In this document: positions 58,801-64,000 of the stretch, piece after piece
Numbering within the stretch: the first letter of the stretch is position 1
How the letters are laid out: every line of letters starts with the position of its first letter
NCBI GenBank assembly: GCA_963971225.1
Contig: OZ020267.1
Span: 114,338,936-114,402,935, forward strand
Source of the DNA: Melieria omissa
Taxonomy: Eukaryota > Arthropoda > Insecta > Diptera > Ulidiidae
DNA length: 64,000 nt
Reading direction: 5' to 3'
Position numbers and translations under genes: made by a program
The notes under the pieces: generated by a model
Databases searched by the model: none
Told to the model about the DNA's origin: nothing
What the model saw: the letters and a program-made list of their open reading frames with translations, nothing else

Positions 58801-61560
58801 GCAGCGAGGCATGAATGTGCTTCAATTATAATATTTCAAAATATATCATGTGACTGAGTGCCGTTTATTTGTTCACTGCAGTAATGCCCAACATTGAAAA
58901 ATAAATAAAAATTGTTTTATTTACGATTTTCACAATTCAACTGTTCCACTTTGTGTACGGGTTGAATATCCAACCGAGAAGGGTAATAAATAATCTCCCG
59001 GGAAGGATCTATTTAGTTACGCATAATTTACCTTTACCTTTGCTTTGTTTTGTTTTTTCTCTTCTCTTTTTTAAACGGTATTGCTGAAACAGCAGCCACT
59101 GCACTCGCTTAAATTCATAACCTTCCATAATCACTTAAAGGGTCCTGAATGCGTCGCTCGCTCACTCCGATGCGCCGGCCCTATCACAATAACCATCTCG
59201 GTCATTGCTCACTTTTTGCGCGTGGGTGCCGACGATGTGGCCGCATCTGGAACAGACGCTTTTAAAAGGGCATTTTTCACAGACATGAAAGCTTTGTGAA
59301 AAATTCTGAAATAATTGTTTTTCATGCTGCTGCCACTGCTCTCCGTCTGAAATAAAACAGCGCCACTCGTTTTTCAAATTGAAACCGGGCAAGGACAATG
59401 AACATGCGAACGTTGATAAGTGACAATAGAAAATGAAAAGCTACAACGACAACACGCTGTAAGCTATATGTGCAAAGCAACAACAACACCAACAACAACA
59501 TAAAACAAAATCAGTTACAAAATGAAAAGAAAACAAAGCAAGTGTAAAAAGTGGACAGAGGCAAAAGATAAAGAGGACGCAAAAAGTGCATAAACAAAAG
59601 GAAGCCGCAAGCGAAGGCATCCACTAAAACGTATAATGGTACTGACACCGGAACAAGCAAGTATGTGGCCCTTAGACTTGTACGCGGCCCGCTGCCAGTG
59701 CGGGCTGCGGCGTGCGAGTAATGGATCGTCGGTACTAGTGTTGTTTATTGAATTTTGCTGCACTTTTTGTGGCAGATTTTGTGATTTTGACGTATTATGT
59801 GTATGCGACGCAACGTGTCTGTGTTAGTCGACGAGACAAGGAATCGGTCAATTGAGTTTTTATATGACAAAAAAGATGGAAATATGTATGTTTCCAGCTA
59901 TGTCATGTAATATATCAGAGGAGAATAGAGAAAAAGTTGTTGAAGCGACATTGAAGACACAGAACTGGTCGATTCTTACAACACAAATAGCATTTATATA
60001 TATCTTTATAACTTTACATAAGCTTCAGTTGTTAGGCGTTTTATAGAAATGTGTCCAACTTGAACTGTATTCTTCACGTAAGGATATTTTTGTAGAAATT
60101 TATCGATCGATTACATCATTAGCGTTGTCTCATGGCAATCAGTTAAAAACACTTAAGTCAATTAATCAGATTAGTCGATAGATTTGCAGCAAAACAAGCG
60201 TTCGATGGATGGACTGCAGGGCCACAGGTCGTTAAAAGCATTCAGTGTAAGTAAAGTAGTACCGCTGTGAATACCCCTCATGTGTTTGTTTTAATTTTTG
60301 TACGCCAACTTGTTCGCGTTGGCGGTAAACAACTTCAAATGTGAATCTGACGCGTTAATATGCGGCGGCTAAATAAGGTTAATGGACCACTTGAAATTTA
60401 ATTATATATAGTGTCGGCGCAGGCACACAAACACACGCAACTATAAGCAGCTGTGCGTGTATGTGTGTCATTATCAAGCACGTGCTTCGCAGTTGACCTT
60501 AATTCGTTGGCTGGCGAAAAGCGGAGTTGCAAGTTGGCACGTTGCGAGTTCTGCGACTGCTGGCGACATTTTATGCATTCGTTGTATTTGCACACATAAA
60601 ATCAACAAATCTCTTGCCGCCCATTCGCTGCGGCAGCAGGTGAATGCTGAGAGATTAATGCAAATTTGCCCCCAAACTGGGGGGAATTGTTGCAGCAATG
60701 GCAGCATCAGCATCAGTATCAGCGACAGCGACAATTGTGCAGACAGAGCGCCGAGCAGCGAGAGTGCTGTAGAACGCCTACAGTGTGAGCGCATAGCGTG
60801 TGCAGCGCGCGAGCTGGAGCAATGCGGTGGTGATTTTTGGTGAATTTGCGCAGTCGACGACCAGCCGCTTCAAGTGGCGTTCAGCCACAAAATAATATTT
60901 TTATGCGGATTGTCCAGCAGCAACGGAATTTATTTGTGCAATGCATGCACACGCCACGCATTTTAAGGTCGCCGATCGCATCGATGGACTATGAAATGTT
61001 GCTAAAAACTCATACACGTACGCGTTGTTTGTGTCGCAACTAAGTATTGTGCTCACAGAGGCTTTTATCGCCGCAGTCAGCATGCTGCTGCCACTGCGCA
61101 CTGCAATCAAATGTGTGCCGGAAGCGACGTGCTGCCTGTCAGGCCATATTGTTCGCACAAAAATGCAGTGAGAATTTAATTACATTTTTGCATTGTTCGT
61201 TGTTTTCATTAAGCCAACGCTCAGGCGACATTCTATGGCTGAAATGCAGGGATGAAAGTGATTCACGCCGGGCGGCAACTTGCAACATAAAGCATTGACA
61301 GCAAACGGCACAAGTTTCAGCTGTGTGGTTGGAATATATTTTGGCATTTTTATGTGATGAGCACCTGGTATATACATACTTGTGTGTGAATGTGTGCAAT
61401 AGATATTGCTGGTGAAGCGAGTAAAGAGCATCGGGTGTGGGGCCAAGGAGAGGTTCACCAATACCAACATTTCTCTGGGCTTGGAATAGATTTTTTCATA
61501 TATCGTTGAAGTGCTTTAATTTTAGAGGTAAATATAATATACTAGTAGGGCCCCGCGGCT
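55898..61560. other. gene-free stretch with one foldback-type element
   Basis: Apart from the element at 56832-57550, no gene or known element is seen. There are TGA/TGG/TTG-rich triplet patches at 56150-56210 and 58265-58350, A-rich runs near 57920-58000 and 58195-58220, and many sub-130-codon frames without domain or splice support. Confidence 0.4.
56832..57550. mobile_element. non-autonomous DNA element, TTA target site, doubled right end
   Basis: Inverted ends start TGGTCAAACTCCATAAAGCG and continue CGTTTCA; they match over about 27 bp with one difference. TTA flanks the unit (56829-56831 and 57551-57553). A second copy of the right terminus lies 44 bp inside it (57479-57507), so two candidate right ends exist. 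The interior has more near-matches to GCGTTTC(G/A) and CAAACTCCATGA near 56926-57000. No transposase is present. Superfamily is uncertain; the TWA-type duplication suggests a PIF/Harbinger-like source. Confidence 0.72.
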
Positions 61561-61599
61561 TTGCACACAAGCTTGAAGTCAATGGGCCAAATAAATCAA

Positions 61600-62480
61600 G
61601 TTTCTTTATACTACACTCTATGGGCGATGCCACGCCTCTTTTATGTAATGCCCAATTCATTCTTCCGGTCGAAGGGTGTGACCCGGTTTCATTGATATGC
61701 GACTTTCAGTTCCAAAGTTACGCGGAAAATTTCAGTCGCAAAAAATATACCGCGTCCCTTGTCAACGCCTATAAAATTTTGCCAGTAGTGACTCATCTAT
61801 GGGACGATGGTATACACAACTTCAAAGCTTTCCAACTTATTGTTCCGAAGCTATTCCACATTAAAAATTTGGGTTATATGGGCGGTGCCACTCCCCTCGT
61901 CCAAAACCCATCCTACTCTCCCTGTCGAAGGGCACGTCGAAATCGTAAGTTTGTGCCATATATCTTGATGTGTGATTTGCAGTTCCAAAGTTATTGAAAA
62001 CAATAGGGTCGCTTAAAAAGTGCCACGCCCCTTGTCCAACGCCCATACAATTTAACTACTTGAACGACACGTCTACTATATATCAAATTTCAATGCTGGC
62101 CGACTTATAATTCCGAAGATATTTCATATTAAAAACTTGGGTTGTATGGGCAGTGCAAGGCCCCTTCGTCCGATACCCACCCCATTCCCCATGTCGAAGG
62201 GCACATCTAAATCGTAAGTTTGTGTCAAAGTTCTTTAACGTGTGTTTTGTAGTTTCAAAGTTATTCAAAACATTTGAGTTTCTCACAAAGTTTTACTAGT
62301 GAAACGGCACATCTAAAAGGTTGCCCCGCACCAAATTTTAATGCTGCCCAAATTCTCATTTCGAAGATATTCCATATTGAAAATTTAAGTTTTATGGGCA
62401 GTGCCACGCCCCCTGTCAAAAACCCACCCCATTCCCCCTATCGAATCGCTAAATCGTTTGACACCCATATTGCTGTGACA
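61600..62480. repeat. degenerate tandem repeat, about 235-265 bp unit
   Basis: Four diverged copies begin near 61600, 61854, 62121 and 62356. Shared blocks in order are ATATTCCATATTAAAAA-TTGGGT, ATGGGC(A/G)GTGCCACGCC, CCCACCCCATTCCCC, TCGAAGGGCAC, AATCGTAAGTTTGTG and GTTCCAAAGTTATT. Related pieces with GGGCGTGT and AATCGTTTGA-ACCCATATTG resume at 63260-63490, after the mariner insertion. The GGGCGTGGC-type core is a common feature of dispersed fly repeats; I cannot name the family. Confidence 0.75.
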
Positions 62481-62484
62481 TATA

Positions 62485-63225
62485 CCAGGTATGCGCCTAT
62501 GAAGCCGGTAACGACATCTAGCGGTAAATAGCCGAATATTTATAAACTTCGGAACCGTACCAAATGTCATGTTTTCTTCTTCTGTCATATGTCAACAATA
62601 TTCAGTTCACAATTTGTCAAGTTTCATCCAACAACGCATTGTTTGACGCTCCGAAAAATGTCGGATTACGTGCCTACAAATTACGATTTGCGGACACAGT
62701 TAATATTGTGTTACCATTTGAAGAAAAAAACCTTCTAAAACCTGGTGAAACGGTTAACGGTGAACGTTACCAAGAACAATTGGCCGATTTGAACCGTGCT
62801 ATACGCCAAAAACGCCCAGAATATGAAGCCAGGCAACACAAAGTGATTTTCCTCGATGACAACGCACCAACACACCGCACTAGAGCCACCAAAGAATTGG
62901 TTGCATCGTACAACTGGGAAGCTCTTGCTCATGCGGCTTACTCACCAGACTTGGCGCCTTCGGATTATCACATGTTCGCATCGATGGGCCACGCAGTAAC
63001 GGAACAGCGCTTCAATTCTCACGCAGAAGCCAAAAAATGGATCGATGATTGGTTTCAGGCAAAAGACGAAACATTTTTTTGGCGAGACATCCATAAATTG
63101 CCTGAGAGATGGGAAAAATGTGTAGCGAGCGATGGCCATTACTTTGAAGAATAAAATTGTAATCGTTTCCTCACAATAAACGTGTTTTTCAAAAATAATT
63201 ACCGGTTTCATAGGCGCATACCTGG
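62485..63225 (+). mobile_element. internally deleted mariner element
   Basis: A 741-bp element flanked by TA (62483-62484 and 63226-63227), with ends of about 27 bp starting CCAGGTATGCGCCTATGA that match as inverted repeats with one mismatch. Full-length mariners are about 1.3 kb. It sits inside the repeat array, so it is the younger insertion. Confidence 0.93.
62658..63154 (+). pseudogene. mariner transposase, N- and C-terminal pieces
   Basis: A start codon at 62658 opens MSDYVPTNYDLRTQLIL, typical of a mariner transposase N-terminus. After about 26 codons the frame is broken by a deletion near 62735. The C-terminal half then follows in another frame: LLKPGETVNGERYQEQL, FLDDNAPTHR (second catalytic Asp), SPDLAPSDYH (third Asp of the DD34D triad), FWRDIHKLPERW and the natural stop at 63152-63154. 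The first catalytic Asp and the linker are lost, so it is inactive. The C-terminal half has no stop or frameshift of its own, so the deletion is likely fairly recent. Confidence 0.9.
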
Positions 63226-63489
63226 TATATCATGGCTGATTTGTTATTATAATGATCGTGGCGAAAAGGCGTATTAGGTAGGCGTGGTCAATCTTATATA
63301 TCCTATGTTAACAACAATTAAACACGGAATCATTTGATATTAATACTGATTTACAGACATGTACCGTAGCTTCGTTTTATTAGTTTAGTGGGCGCGGGAA
63401 GTGGGCGTGTCCGATTATATTATAGCCTATGTTTGCCGCAATGACGCACTGAATCGTTTGATACCCATATTGCCTTACAAAAGCATAGC

Positions 63490-63896
63490 ATAGATGAGTT
63501 TTGTTACCATAGTGAGCGTAAGAAGAGAGAAGAGAAGAGAGCATCTAACATTATTCTGGCCATGGTCACCACCACTACTCGCCTTACGATCAACCCTCAG
63601 CCTTTCATTACAATTTTTTAACACTTTACTGCATGTCGATGGTGCAAAATTTAGCTTTTTTGTAATTCGGCGTGTACTGAGATTGGGATTCGTAGTGTGT
63701 TCGTGCAAGATGAGTTTTCTACGTTCGTATTCGTTTGCCATTTTCTTACTAATAAAACGGATTTTGGAAATTTTTTTTAATTGAGTATTGAAAACCAAGT
63801 CATGGAGTACTTACGTCTAAAATTTTACATTTCGAAGAGTTTTATTTTAAAAGATACAGGGGTTTTAAAGTGTCCCGATTTTGGTGTGCACACCCT
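63490..63896 (-). mobile_element. 5' part of a Tc1/mariner-type element
   Basis: On the minus strand a start codon at 63739-63741 opens MANEYERRKLILHEH, then LSTRRITKKLNFAPSTCSKV, a helix-turn-helix of the type at the N-terminus of Tc1-like transposases, and RVDRKASSGG, the GRPR-like linker position. Coding resemblance is lost after about 65 codons, so it is 3'-truncated or deleted. About 150 nt upstream lies AGGGTGTGCACACC and CGGGACACTTTAAAACCCCTG, probably its terminal repeat, ending near 63896. Confidence 0.7.
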
Positions 63897-63942
63897 TTAT
63901 AGCAAGCGGAGCACCTACTGAGCGACTTTTCTATAGGTTACT

Positions 63943-63984
63943 GAGTTGGGATCCACCAGGCGTTTGGCGGGTGGATCCCAACTC
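63943..63984. repeat. perfect 15-bp inverted repeat (hairpin)
   Basis: GAGTTGGGATCCACC at 63943-63957 is followed after 12 bases by its exact reverse complement at 63970-63984. The GC-rich stem stands out in this AT-rich region. It is close to the window edge, so it may be the end of a larger element. Confidence 0.9.
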
Positions 63985-64000
63985 AACTTTGAAAGAAAAT

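Noticed and set aside
60457..60843. 128-codon plus-strand open frame with Cys-rich and Ser-rich parts
   Set aside because: The minus strand is equally open, no splice sites or homology are visible, and it lies in repeat-bearing intergenic DNA.
1..64000. CRISPR arrays, rRNA or tRNA genes, and integrated viral sequences
   Set aside because: No regularly spaced repeats of the right kind, no rRNA or tRNA signature and no recognisable viral reading frames were seen on reading both strands.

Overview
This is a 64 kb piece of a higher-fly (Diptera) nuclear genome. Protein-coding genes have many introns, mostly short with GT-AG ends, intergenic DNA is AT-rich, and the recognisable genes (Hmgcl, Coprox, snRNP-U1-70K, cup, an Nhe3-type exchanger, Fgop2) are fly genes. 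The loose spacing and the many Tc1, mariner, piggyBac-type and TWA-type elements suggest a fly with a larger genome than Drosophila, such as a tephritid fruit fly; that placement is inference.

Layout. 0.5-1.6 kb: HMG-CoA lyase (+). 1.98-4.9 kb: a six-exon, 778-aa acidic Ser-rich protein I do not recognise (-), tail-to-tail with Hmgcl. 6.1-7.3 kb: coproporphyrinogen oxidase (+). 7.5-11.3 kb: no gene seen. 11.3-12.6 kb: U1-70K (-). 12.95-14.7 kb: a repeat island with a three-copy tandem array and two MITEs. 15.6-20.4 kb: cup (+), an eIF4E-binding translational repressor, with a divergent serpin (-) at its 3' end. 22.4-23.1 kb: two single-pass microprotein ORFs (+). 25.9-26.1 kb: a terminal coding exon with a poly(A) signal and no assigned gene. 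26.8-27.0 kb: a MITE. 28.3-36.2 kb: a 14-exon endosomal Na+/H+ exchanger (-) containing an AT-AC U12-type intron. 37.6-38.7 kb: Fgop2 (+), head-to-head with Nhe3. 39.5-51.1 kb: a 16-exon MTCL/SOGA-type coiled-coil gene (+). 51-64 kb: no host gene seen; it holds a deleted Tc1, a TTA-flanked foldback-like element, a degenerate repeat array invaded by a deleted mariner, a Tc1-type transposase N-terminus and a perfect hairpin.

The genes are independent eukaryotic transcription units rather than an operon. Every multi-exon model below was built by hand from splice signals and checked for reading-frame continuity. I found no CRISPR array, rRNA, tRNA or integrated virus. The strongest non-routine observations are the AT-AC intron, the microprotein pair with a splice acceptor touching the second ATG, the TQT-motif alternative terminal exon of the MTCL-like gene, and the set of non-autonomous transposons with readable target-site duplications.
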